Part shown: positions 21,101 through 33,100 of the stretch, one piece after another
How positions within the stretch are numbered: the first letter of the stretch is position 1
Layout of the letters: each line of letters starts with the position of its first letter
NCBI GenBank assembly: GCA_963924555.1
Contig: OZ004592.1
Span: forward strand, 4,588,001 to 4,652,000
Reading direction: 5' to 3'
Length of the DNA: 64,000 nucleotides
Source: Crambe crambe
Lineage: Eukaryota; Porifera; Demospongiae; Poecilosclerida; Crambeidae
The notes under the pieces: model-generated
The model's database searches: none
What the model saw: only the letters and a program-made list of their open reading frames with translations
What the model was told of the DNA's origin: nothing
Made by a program: the position numbers and the translations under genes

Positions 21101-24100
21101 TCAAGGAGTATGACCCTACCATAGTAAGTAATCAAGGAGTATGACCCTACCGTTGTAAGTAATCAAGGAGTATGACCCTACCGTTGTAAGTAATCAAGGA
21201 GTATGACCCTACCATAGTAAGTAATCAAGGAGTATGACCCTACCGTTGTAAGTAATCAAGGAGTATGACCCTACCATAGTAAGTAATCAAGGAGTATGAC
21301 CCTACCATAGTAAGTAATCAAGGAGTATGACCCTACCGTTGTAAGTAATCAAGGAGTATGACCCTACCATAGTAAGTAATCAAGGAGTATGACCCTACCG
21401 TTGTAAGTAATCAAGGAGTATGACCCTACCATAGTAAGTAATCAAGGAGTATGACCCTACCATAGTAAGTAATCAAGGAGTATGACCCTACCATAGTAAG
21501 TAATCAAGGAGTATGATCCTACCATAGTAAGTAATCAAGGAGTATGACCCTACCGTTGTAAGTAATCAAGGAGTATGACCCTACCGTTGTAAGTAATCAA
21601 GGAGTATGACCCTACCATAGTAAGTAATCAAGGAGTATGACCCTACCGTTGTAAGTAATCAAGGAGTATGATCCTACCATAGTAAGTAATCAAGGAGTAT
21701 GACCCTACCGTTGTAAGTAATCAAGGAGTATGACCCTACCGTTGTAAGTAATCAAGGAGTATGACCCTACCATAGTAAGTAATCAAGGAGTATGACCCTA
21801 CCATAGTAAGTAATCAAGGAGTATGACCCTACCGTTGTAAGTAATCAAGGAGTATGACCCTACCATAGTAAGTAATCAAGGAGTATGACCCTACCGTTGT
21901 AAGTAATCAAGGAGTATGACCCTACCGTTGTAAGTAATCAAGGAGTATGACCCTACCATAGTAAGTAATCAAGGAGTATGACCCTACCATAGTAAGTAAT
22001 CAAGGAGTATGACCTACCGTTGTAAGTAATCAAGGAGTATGACCCTACCATAGTAAGTAATCAAGGAGTATGACCCTACCGTTGTAAGTAATCAAGGAGT
22101 ATGACCCTACCGTTGTAAGTAATCAAGGAGTATGACCCTACCATAGTAAGTAATCAAGGAGTATGACCCTACCGTTGTAAGTAATCAAGGAGTATGACCC
22201 TACCATAGTAAGTAATCAAGGAGTATGACCCTACCATAGTAAGTAATCAAGGAGTATGACCCTACCGTTGTAAGTAATCAAGGAGTATGACCCTACCATA
22301 GTAAGTAATCAAGGAGTATGACCCTACCGTTGTAAGTAATCAAGGAGTATGACCCTACCATAGTAAGTAATCAAGGAGTATGACCCTACCATAGTAAGTA
22401 ATCAAGGAGTATGACCCTACCATAGTAAGTAATCAAGGAGTATGACCCTACCGTTGTAAGTAATCAAGGAGTATGACCCTACCATAGTAAGTAATCAAGG
22501 AGTATGACCCTACCATAGTAAGTAATCAAGGAGTATGACCCTACCGTTGTAAGTAATCAAGGAGTATGACCCTACCATAGTAAGTAATCAAGGAGTATGA
22601 CCCTACCATAGTAAGTAATCAAGGAGTATGACCCTACCATAGTAAGTAATCAAGGAGTATGACCCTACCGTTGTAAGTAATCAAGGAGTATGACCCTACC
22701 ATAGTAAGTAATCAAGGAGTATGACCCTACCATAGTAAGTAATCAAGGAGTATGACCCTACCGTTGTAAGTAATCAAGGAGTATGACCCTACCATAGTAA
22801 GTAATCAAGGAGTATGACCCTACCATAGTAAGTAATCAAGGAGTATGACCCTACCATAGTAAGTAATCAAGGAGTATGACCCTACCGTTGTAAGTAATCA
22901 AGGAGTATGATCCTACCATAGTAAGTAATCAAGACCCTACCATAATGTTTAATAATAACTTATGTTTCTTTTAGGAGGACAGTTATGAAGAAGACAATTT
23001 AGAATTTTGTGCATTAGGTGGTGGCTTGGACATGATCACACCTAGCTCATTGGCTTCAGGGATGCCACCTCCAGCTCTGGATATAGCTGTGACTAAGGTG
23101 TGTATGATATGATACATAGCAGTAAGAGTTGAATAATAACTTAATTGAAATTGGCTATTATTTGATTAATGACCAAATTTCACCACCAATGCTACAAATA
23201 CTTTATAAATTTTTCTAGCCGTTATTCGTTTGTTTTATATAATCTGTATACTGTAGGTCAATGCTGGACTATTCAATGCTACTTATGCCATACCTCGAGC
23301 TACCACTATTCCAGCTGATAATACTGAGCACAAAGTAAGAGTCAGTAAGATACAGTGATCTATTGGTATGCCATGGGACAGCTAACTCACTTATACTCTG
23401 TGTGTGTGCAGGTTACAGTTGCTCTGGTGGATTTGAGTCCAGACTTCCACTACAACTCAGTGCCACGCCTTTCACCTCACTCCTTCCTGCAAGCAAAGAC
23501 CAAAAACACCTCTCCATACACCATGCTGGCCGGTCCTGCTAATGTCTTCCTCGACAACAACTTTGTGGCTAAGGTCAGTTATGAATATGCAAGGTATCTT
23601 CTCCTTGGAGGTCAGTTATGACCCAAGCAATTCTCAGCAAAGATGTTATTTTACTAGACCACAAATTTTTACCCTATGAAAATTTATTATGGTATGTATA
23701 GGATAGGACTATCCTCAGGTAGAAATCCTTTTTTGAATTACATAGACAATGCTACACGATTATTTATGTACTTTCTCTAGTCTGAATTGTCTGATGTGTC
23801 CCCCAATGAGGAACTCACGATATCTCTGGGAGTGGACCAGTCTCTGCGTATCACTTGCCAGCCAGTGGCTGCTGTGCGCAATGCACGCAGCAAGTCCACC
23901 ACCATCACCTACACTCACCAATTCCTCATCAAGAACACCAAGTCCCACTCTGCCAACATCCATCTCTCCGAGCAGGTCCCCCTGAGCACTGATGACAGGA
24001 TTAAAGTATGTTTGTAGTAATAGTATCATGGGGTTTATAAATGTTTGTTTTTGTTTGTTTATTTGTTTGTTTGTTTTTGTTTGTGTTTTGTTTTAACAAA

Positions 24101-24624
24101 TTGAATTTGTTATGATTTACATATCCCTGATGACAGGGTTCTCCCCATGATTTATTGATGGCATAAGGGCAAAGATTGTCATCATTATACTATCATGAAA
24201 GGAAGGGACCAATGGCTCCTGGCATAATCTGATAGAGAAGCCAGCCACCACTTAATTATTATTATATTTTTAATGGGTGAGGAACTGAAGGCATGGTGGT
24301 AATAAGACATTAGGCATAGGGGAAGAACTGAAAATGGCTTAAGATGCTTATGGAGAACCCTGTACCTGATGATTGTACTTGAATGTGCTTTTGTAGCTAA
24401 TAAACATTATATAAATCAAAATGTTTGATCAGGTTCATATGGTGCAACCGGAAATTCGTAAAGCTGGCATCCAGTGTGCCATGTCCTGTGGCTATGCCAT
24501 CCTGAATGAGAGCAACAACCTGGAGTGGCATGTCTCGGTGGACAGTGGGGCAGAACTGGAGCTACGACTGGTCTACACCGTACAGCACCCTGCACAGGAC
24601 TATGTCCAGGGTCTACCAAAATAA
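18136..24624 (+). CDS. DUF4140/DUF4139 protein (F37C4.5-like), copy A
   Basis: Thirteen exons: 18136-18341, 18445-18556, 18707-18829, 18902-18979, 19058-19197, 19411-19540, 20120-20297, 20720-20751, 22975-23097, 23257-23334, 23412-23573, 23781-24005 and 24433-24624. Phases are consistent; 592 residues. N-terminal DUF4140-type region (~25-130), a charged coiled-coil (~106-215, e.g. ARLSTVAQDKATMKEKIAVL), then the DUF4139 region, with SYVVSNASWNSAYDVRV, QTGEDWENAKISLSTAQPS and a C-terminal beta-rich part ending QHPAQDYVQGLPK. The family is broadly conserved in bacteria and eukaryotes; its biochemical role is unknown to me. Exon 8 is a 32-nt micro-exon placed by phase and splice sites; intron 8 is a 2.2-kb minisatellite. 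Exon 1 gives the same 69 residues as copy B. Confidence 0.85.
20752..22935. repeat. 31-bp minisatellite, ~70 copies, each with a GTAAGT splice donor
   Basis: The head-to-tail unit is GTAAGTAATCAAG followed by GAGTATGACCCTACCATA. Two main variants alternate irregularly: ACCATA|GTAAGT and ACCGTT|GTAAGT; a few units have GATCC for GACCC, and one has lost a C near 22010. The array begins exactly at the donor of micro-exon 8 of DUF4139-A and fills intron 8. The 18-nt part is a near copy of the exon's last 18 nt. DUF4139-B has no array here. Confidence 0.97.
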
Positions 24625-24625
24625 A
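24620..24625 (+). terminator. AATAAA hexamer overlapping the DUF4139-A stop codon
   Basis: The stop codon TAA (24622-24624) sits inside AATAAA (24620-24625). This may be the polyadenylation signal, which would mean a very short 3' UTR. Copy B has the same arrangement at 33679-33684. Confidence 0.4.
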
Positions 24626-24777
24626 CCATAATGTAGAGACATTCTGATGTTTATTGTTGTTATTTTTGTTTTTAATCCCTTTTAAACTGAGCTGTTTTTG
24701 TGTTTTGAAGATAAAAACTAAAATAATTATTAGCACACAAAGTTATAGTAGCAAATGAACAATTATAGGAGGAGGAG

Positions 24778-25857
24778 TTATTGAATTGGAGTAATTAGCA
24801 CAGGTCCATCACCAGATCCTTGATGAAGTGTTTGTTCTGGTGTTGGCTCTTGCTCTGTTGTTTTGCAGCTGGCTCGGATTTTATACTTGCCCATATCATT
24901 GAGGTTGTCATTGCTCCACAAAACTGCATAGAAGTTGGAAGAAGGGATGGTGCTGTAAGCCATTGGATCCATGATCTCTGCACCACATAGCTGCTTCATT
25001 ACAGGCTCTCTGCGAGAGGGAATATGGAAAGACAAGTAGTCTGAGCAATCTTCAGCATCAGAAAGACTGGTGGTTTGAAGAGTTGGTGTCAACTCTACTA
25101 ACTCTTGCGGGCAGTTAAGGGAGACATTGTAGATGCAGAAATTCTTGTTATAATAAGCACCATAAGGCCTAGTCCTGTTGAATCCGGGAGATGTTATCGT
25201 TATAGATTGAGTCCAGACATCATGTGGAATCATCGTCATATCAAGGTTGTATCTATGTCGCAGGGCACACTTCACAGTTCTGTTCGGACCACATTCGTCA
25301 GCCAGCCTCCATCTGAAGCAATTCATGGTACTGTAGCAGGCAAAAACAAGTTTGTTTTATAGACAGTTTAGCTATAAATCTGCTAGCTGCTAGCTAGCTA
25401 GCTACATGTAAAGTATGTAAAATCTTTTGTATTCACATTTCACCTTAATTACATAGAACTGAACTAGCTACATATGTATAGCTAATAATTAGCTACTCCT
25501 CAATAATTATCATCAACCAAACATAATATTTATTAACTACTGTAGCTACATTATAATATGCATTATCAGGGAGTGCAGTGCGTTAGGACTCTCTAAATAA
25601 TATTATAGTAGCTTATAGCTAATAGCTGTGGCTTACTTTTCCTCTACTTGAGGAAGACAGTCGCCATAGAGTCTGACATCGGTATTGTAGTGAACTCTCC
25701 ACACCTTATCAGGGTCTTTCTCCTTGCATTCTCTGAACTTTCCTTTTCCAATTTGACACGGGCAAGTTGCATCTAATTGAGATTCCACTAAAGATATCTT
25801 ACAGTATAGAAGTAGAATGAAGGCATGAAGTGTAATGATCTTGATAATATCAGCCAT
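24778..25857 (-). CDS. Secreted CUB-like protein, copy 2
   Basis: Two exons, 25857-25637 and 25330-24778 (phase 2 junction); 257 residues. Exon 1 encodes a signal peptide (hydrophobic IITLHAFILLLYCKISLVES) and CPCQIGKGKFRECKEKDPD. Exon 2 encodes NCFRWRLADECGP and a CUB-like domain: paired Cys (CIYNVSLNC), DCSDYLSFH, KQLCGAEI and NFYAVLWSNDNLNDMGKYKI. The tail is a short TTEQEPTPEQ segment. CUB domains are extracellular protein- or sugar-binding modules; the ligand is unknown. It is tail-to-tail with DUF4139-A, 153 bp between stops. This is the most diverged of the three copies and its reading frame is intact. Confidence 0.82.
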
Positions 25858-27157
25858 TATTATGGTGGAAGAAAGCTATTGTTTTTGTTGGAAGCTTGTA
25901 GCTATCTATATAGCTAGCTTGCTACGTATTCTCTTACAGTTTGCCTGCTTTCTTTGAGTAATTCTAGGGTGGCTCATTCATTCTTTAAGTAGTTTAGCTA
26001 TCCTGTAGTCACTGTCATTATAAACACACACCAAAAACCCTCAAATGAAATGCAAAAATACGAACATATGTAGAAATGTGTATCTTATTCGTCCATTCAA
26101 TTTCAAAAGCAATAAAAATGTATATATGCGGGGACAATGGGAGAGGCAATAACAGCTGCAAAACTGAATGGAGTGGGTGCAGTGGTCAAGAATAACAGTA
26201 ATCGCAACTCTAACTAGCTATTGTAAGGGGCTACGCCAATCCAACAGTAGCTAGCTACACTTTTCATGTAAGTAAGGTTTGTGTAATTCTGGTTGAAGCA
26301 AGATAACTCTGTTTTCTCTGAAGTGAAGGTGACGTTACTATTGTCAGCTGCTACACTTGGCTACAACAGAAACAAGTTCTAGATCAGGAGTTTATTCTCT
26401 TCTCCTGTTGCTTTCCTTGAATATCACAAGATATACATAGATGTTGTGATTTTGCTTGCAGCAAAAGCCATCAAAACTTTAGTACACTTTAAGACATAGC
26501 TACATCTCCCACCAAACTATAGTCTATAGTCTTTTTCACAGTGCTGGATAAAATTTGATCCACTACCGAAGACAGTGCAACTGTTTTATTAATAGAGGTT
26601 GTGTTTGTAAAAATCGTGTGGGTGAGATAGTTTGAATACAAGACAAGCATGGAACGAAACAAAGGATTGCTAGTGCCATCATACATGTTGATAAAACTAA
26701 GAAGTCAGATGTTTTTTTCCAACTTTATAGACAAAGTTCGAAGGTGACCAAAATTAGTCACTTCAATACTTCATCCTTGAAATAATTATTCATGGCATCC
26801 CTGCAACTAGCATCGAATAGAATATAATATATACATGGTAACTATTGGTGTTGTATAGAAGTGATTCTGTAGTTATCCTTGCAGCTATATTTCTGGTCAC
26901 TCTTCAGCTAGTATAAATGATGAGTGATCGGCTTTAGTATAGCTGAAAGTGCAATAGCTACAACACACATACTCACTCACTATGAACCCATGATATACAG
27001 ATCTCTGCCATGGCCATTTATACTAGTGGGCGTGGCTGCATCTGCCCGCATGCGCATGCGCATCAATCAGCGCTCGCAGCCACACCCGTTTTGTGGTTAT
27101 TAACAGTTTGTACAGAAGGTAGCTTTATCACTGTCAACATAGCTAGCTAGCTGCAGA
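25858..27157. other. 1.3-kb divergent spacer with GCATGCGCATGCGC motif
   Basis: This spacer separates CUB-like copy 2 from DUF4139-B. No gene is supported. A doubled palindrome, CCGCATGCGCATGCGCATC (27046-27064), lies about 95-110 bp before the DUF4139-B ATG and is a candidate NRF-1-like promoter element. Confidence 0.5.
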
Positions 27158-30100
27158 ATGCCGGAGTTAGAGAAACTCGCATTCCCTGGACACAAGGGGG
27201 TCCAAGTGCTGAAGAGGGAAGTGAGAGAGTGTACCATAGAGTCAGTAGTGGTGTACAAAGACAGGGCTGAAGTCAAGAGAGCAGTGCCACTCACCCTAGC
27301 TGCTGGGGAGAATGAGGTCGTTGTCTGTGGTCTGGCTGAGTGTGTGGATAAGGAATCTATCAGGTATGAATAGACAAAAGATCTAGTAAGAGCTTATGTA
27401 GCTATGATTCTTACTATAAGGAAGTAGATTCCTAGGGCCAAGTTGTGATAAATTAGTGCTGGTCACATGATTTGTGACCAATCAGATCCTCTGAAAGTGT
27501 GCTTTTTAGTGCACACTGAGAAACTGTAAAGAGCCTAGCGGAAGATCCACTATGACCTTCCAGCCTGCTTACATCAAGTGAGCAGCTTAATGCTTAATGT
27601 CTTCTTTTATAGTCTTTAGCATTTACATTGGGTTTCAAACAGGAAAACCTCAGGAATTTACCTCATTGGTTAAGACCTTTGAGCAGCTTCATATTATGGG
27701 CTAATAGCACATGAACTTTTTCCAGTCCTGGCCAAAAAAGTGGTGAGGCCATGGCATCTGTGACAGCTGTGCTTCCTACGGCCCTGTCCATGTGTTTTAA
27801 TGCAAAGTACACTTGAATGATGCTATAATGCTTGTGCAGGTGCATTAAAATATTTAAAGCTAGATAAGAGTGAACTAAATATTACATAAAATCAGGCACT
27901 TAGCCCCAAGGGGGTAGTGATTTTTGGTATATGTCTTTCTAGGGTTGAAGGTGAAGGTAAAGCTGTGATAACTGACGTGATCTACTCCAGTAAGACCACA
28001 TCTGAAGTGAAACAGTCCTCCCCTGGATCTAAGGAAGAATATGAAGCAATGAAGGTATTGCTATAAAATCTTGGGCCTTTGAATTTCTTATCTTTTTCTG
28101 AACTCCCAATTGTATAATTGCTAGCTTGCTACAAGTGACCTCTCGAGCTACAAAAAGTGGCTGATGCTGTATCAGAAGTATTAATGATTCCTATGTGTAG
28201 TCAATGCCCTTGTCTCATACATACTATAGGATGAGGAAAACAAGTGCCGTGTGGAACTGCAGCATTCCGAGTTCAAAGAACAAGTATTGAAGAGTGAAAA
28301 GGACCTACTGAGCCAGTTTGCTAACCACATCTCTACTATCCACTCCATTAAGGCAACTCTTTGTCTTTCATTTACAATTGTGCATCATTGCATATCATTA
28401 CCTGTAGGGTAGAGATAATAGCCTATCCCAATTAGTGGATAATGATAATGTGATTGCAGTGCTAGAGTTCTTTGAGAAGTATGAGGTAAGCTGTATCCTG
28501 GTAGATTATTAATTAGTTCTGAATCCTGAACTTGATATTCTTTTGATCTGGAGGACTGTCACATATACATTCCTTATTATTAGGCCAAAATAGCTGATCT
28601 GGATGCTCGCCTCTCAACAGTGGCCCAGGACATAGTTACCATGAAGAAGAAGATTGCTGTCCTACAGGCTAATGCAGATAAAATCAATCCAAACAAGAAA
28701 GTAACCTCTACTGAAACTCTGCGGTAAATGGTATTGCTGTTCATAGTGATAACAATTTTTGCCCCCTTGCAAAATTTTAGCTTCAGTTTTGACATTTTGT
28801 TGCCATGCATTGCAAAAGAGCTCATGCAGATACAACAAAGCCTCGTATTGTGCTATTCATCAGTGATACCACTAAGTGATCCCTTGCTTCTATTCTCATG
28901 CTGTCCAGAGCCATCCATGTGGGACTGGATGCTCCTGCTGAGACTGAGGCAGTCCTATACCTGTCCTATGTGGTGAGCAATGCCTCCTGGAACTCTGCCT
29001 ATGATGTCAGAGTCTTCACCAAAGATCAAGCCATGAAGGTAAGCAGCTATATTTTTAAAGTGATTAGTAATTCAGTTTTCATTATACATTGATAATTATG
29101 GTGAAGATAGAATTATGATGAAGATTAAATAATGATTAATGTTTTTTTTTTAAAGTTTTGTTTCTTAAATGTGATTTGAAGTTAATTGTTGGTAGGCATT
29201 AACATTGGCCCATTTCCAGATCCTTGATTAGACTCTGCTTTCTTGCATCTGGCTCGAATTTTGTATTTCCCAAGGTCATTGATGTTGTCGTTACTCCACA
29301 ATATAGCATAGAAGTTAGATGAAGGGATGGTGCTGTAAGCTGTTGGATCCATGATCTCTGCACCACATAGCTGCTTCATTACAGGCTCTCTACGAGAGGG
29401 AACGTGAAAAGATAAGTAATCCAAACAGTCTTCAGCATCGGAAAGACTAGTTGTTTGAAGAAGATTGGGCTCCAACTCTACCATCTCTTGTGGGCAGTTG
29501 AGGGATATGTTATAGATGCACAGGTTTCTGTTGAAGTAGGCACCATGGGGGCTGCTTCTGTTGAACCCAGGAGAGGTTATCATTACAGATTGGGTTAAGG
29601 AATCAAGTGGGAACAGTGTGCCATCAAGTTGTACTCTGTGTCGCAGGGCACACTTCAAGGTCCTTTTTGGACCACATTCATCAGCAATTCTCCACCTGAA
29701 GCATTTCATGGTACTATACAATGGGAAAAAGTATAACAATCATGAGATGAGCTACCAATATCAAATAGTATAGTAATAATAGCCAAGTTCGTTATATCTC
29801 TTACTTTTCCTCAACGCGTGGCAGACAGTCATCATACAGTCCAACTTCAGTATCATAGTGGACTCTCCACACCTCATCAGGATCTTTCTCCCTGCAGTCT
29901 CTGAACTTTCCCTTTCCAATTTTGCAAGGGCACGAATCTGACTGAGATTGCACGAGCAAAGTTATGCTCAAAACTACTGCTATAATACGAGTGAGAGATA
30001 TCATGGTGCTGGTGATTGCCATTATTTGTGGTGATGAGATGAGATGATTGAGAAATTAGCTAGCTGTCGTATTGAAGTGTTTGCTCTGCTTCTTGTCTCT

Positions 30101-33100
30101 CCTTTGTTGGTGTCTTGTTTTGAAAATGGAAAGGACTGAGCCTTTTATAGTGCAGGCTAGAGCTACGTGTCCTGTGTTATTAAAATTAGTAGCTAAAGTA
30201 GCCAAGCATAATAATAATAAGGATGGATGAATAATTATCTTCCCCGACCTATTCACCTAGAATTGGAACAGAAGGTCTTGTTTAACTTTTCGATTTCAAA
30301 ACAAACAAATGCATTATTGGCTGCATAATATAAATTCCATATATAAACAGAACTGAATAGGTGGGCGCAGTTGCTAGCTCTAGTTAGTTTAGAAACAATA
30401 GTTATACATTATGCATGTACATATTATTATGCTGTACGTTCATTGTAGCTATACTCCTAATGCTAAATACCCCCCGTAACTTTTATGTTGTTTGTTGTTT
30501 TAAAATGCCAGAGCATGGGGATATCCTCTGATTCTTTCATTGCATATATTAGCTAGCTATTCCGCTATTGTTATAATTTCATTGTGCAACAAGTTATTGT
30601 ATGCTGAGTCACCTTTTGTCTTGTATTGCCCAATATCAAGTATCCAAACATAACCACCACAGTGGCTATTATGTATAGTAGCAGTCAAGGACTAGGTGTC
30701 TAGCTATATTAACTATAGGTAGCTACTAGTACTGGGGACTGCATCATTCTAGGATGTAGCTATAGGTACTGCCCTTTCATTTGCAGCAGGCCAGTAGGGC
30801 CCAGGTCTGACCAATATTTAAGTTAATTAAGGTTAATTATGCTTATTTTTCTCAGCTAACATGATAAAAATTCAATAGAATTAGTTCTCATAAAATTAGC
30901 TTATGAAACAAACCAGGACAGTCATAAGCTAATTTTATGAGAACTAATTCAGTTAATTTCAGTGGCTATCAATCAAGAAAATATCCTATGATGCTTGAGT
31001 ATAGCAAATTGTAGAGCTTCAATGATTATATTCAATTTCGGGCCTGACCAACCTGATCTTGTTTCCAACACCTTTGCAAGGGCACTGAATGTCTATCAGC
31101 CAATAGCTATCAGCTAAGATAACCATAGCTCTCTTAGACTACCATCATAGCCATTATCATCATTATACTTCAGGTTCAGTATTACGGACTAATTAAGCAG
31201 CAAACTGGGGAGGACTGGGAGAATGCTAAGGTATCTCTCTCCACTGCCCAGCCCAGCATCGGAGGCTCGGCTCCCCACCTTCCAACAAAAATCGTTCGCT
31301 TCAAGAGGCCTGTGAGGATGCGTCCAGTGAGCCACGATAGGCTGGAGACTTTAACAGAACAGGCTCAAATGTTCCAAAAAGGGAGTGCCAAGTCAGGAGG
31401 TATAACTCTATTATGTTCATATGTATCTATATAGACTCAGTCCATGATCACAATAGCTGTGTAATGTCATACAGCACCTAACTCAAGCATACTACTCTTT
31501 GGAATGTTGCAGTCATGTTAGCTAAATAGTATCTACTTTTATTGTAGATATTTAATCAGAATATCTGCATATACTTAATATATTGAAATTTTTTAAGGAC
31601 TTCGATTTGGAAGAAGAGTTATAGAACATAGCATACAGAGAGAGTCTTCAGTAAGTGAATTAATGTATTGTATGCTATAGTTTTTTTAATCATTGAATAA
31701 ATTGATAGGAGCTAGATGAAGACATGGATGAGATAAACTGTCTTATGAGTATGAATTCCTGTGGTGGAGGAGGAGCAAGTATATTAAGTATAGCCTCAGC
31801 TCCGCCCCCTCCACCTGCATTGGATATAACTGTAGCTAAGGTAGGCATGCACTGTAGCTATCTCAGCGCAATACCTATTGCTTATATAGTGGTCCAGGCA
31901 TGTAACAGTCCTCATGTGGTTATTGTAGTTTATAGCTACAGGCACCATTCATAGCTCACGGGATATCTGATTCCCTTCCACCTATATAGAACTATTGCTT
32001 GCCATGTAGCTATCTAAACTGTGATTTCAATTCCAATGATGTAGCTAGTGCCACACATGCAAGCAGCAATCATTGTCATGGATAGCATGTTGTATATTGT
32101 ACATTTTGTATACTGTAGGTCAATGCTGGACTATTCAATGCTACTTATGCCATACCTCGAGCTACCACTATTCCAGCTGATAATACTGAGCACAAAGTAA
32201 GAGTCAGTAAAATACAGTGATCTATTGGTATACCATGGGACAGCTAACTCACTTATACTCTGTGTGTGTGCAGGTTACAGTTGCTCTGGTGGATTTGAGT
32301 CCAGACTTCCACTACAACTCAGTGCCACGCCTTTCACCTCACTCCTTCCTGCAAGCAAAGACCAAAAACACCTCTCCATATACCATGCTGGCCGGTCCTG
32401 CTAATATCTTTCTCGACAACAACTTTGTGGCCAAGGTCAGTTACTTAGCTAGCTATATAAGTATGCAAGGGTACAAAGTCCACTGTAGTAAGTACTCATG
32501 AAACCCTGTACTTCCAATTGTTAGTTTTAGTGGTTAATTAAACATGGAATCCCATTAATTTGCTATACTCATGAGTTGTGTACATAAAATAGTATAAAAT
32601 GATATTGATGGTATGTACCTGATAATTTGATTGCTGAATGCTCTCATTACTAATAAGGTAGGATATTATGGCTAGTATAACGCTTGTACCTAAAACTCTG
32701 CTGGGACTTCTGAGCTTAAGCTACTGTAGCTATAGTACTTTTATTATTGTATGAAAAATCTAAAGAGTTTTTCAGAATTTCAAAGCATCAAAATTCAGAA
32801 TTACGTTTGGAATTATCCCAAGATAGTAAATTTTAAAAAGAAGGCGGGTGAAATAATATGCAGCATTAGCTACTCTATTAATTAAACCTGTCTAGTCTGA
32901 ACTGTCTGACGTGTCCCCCAATGAGGAATTCACGATATCTCTGGGAGTAGACCAGTCTCTGCGCATCACTTGCCAACCAGTGGGTGCTGTGCGCAACACA
33001 CGCAGCAAGTCCACCACCATCACCTACACTCACCAATTCTTCATCAAAAACACCAAGTCCCACTCTGCCAACATCCATCTCTCTGAGCAGGTCCCCCTCA

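Noticed and set aside
20752..22935. CRISPR-like appearance of a regular short repeat array
   Set aside because: Units are contiguous, with no unique spacers, in a eukaryotic intron. It is a minisatellite.
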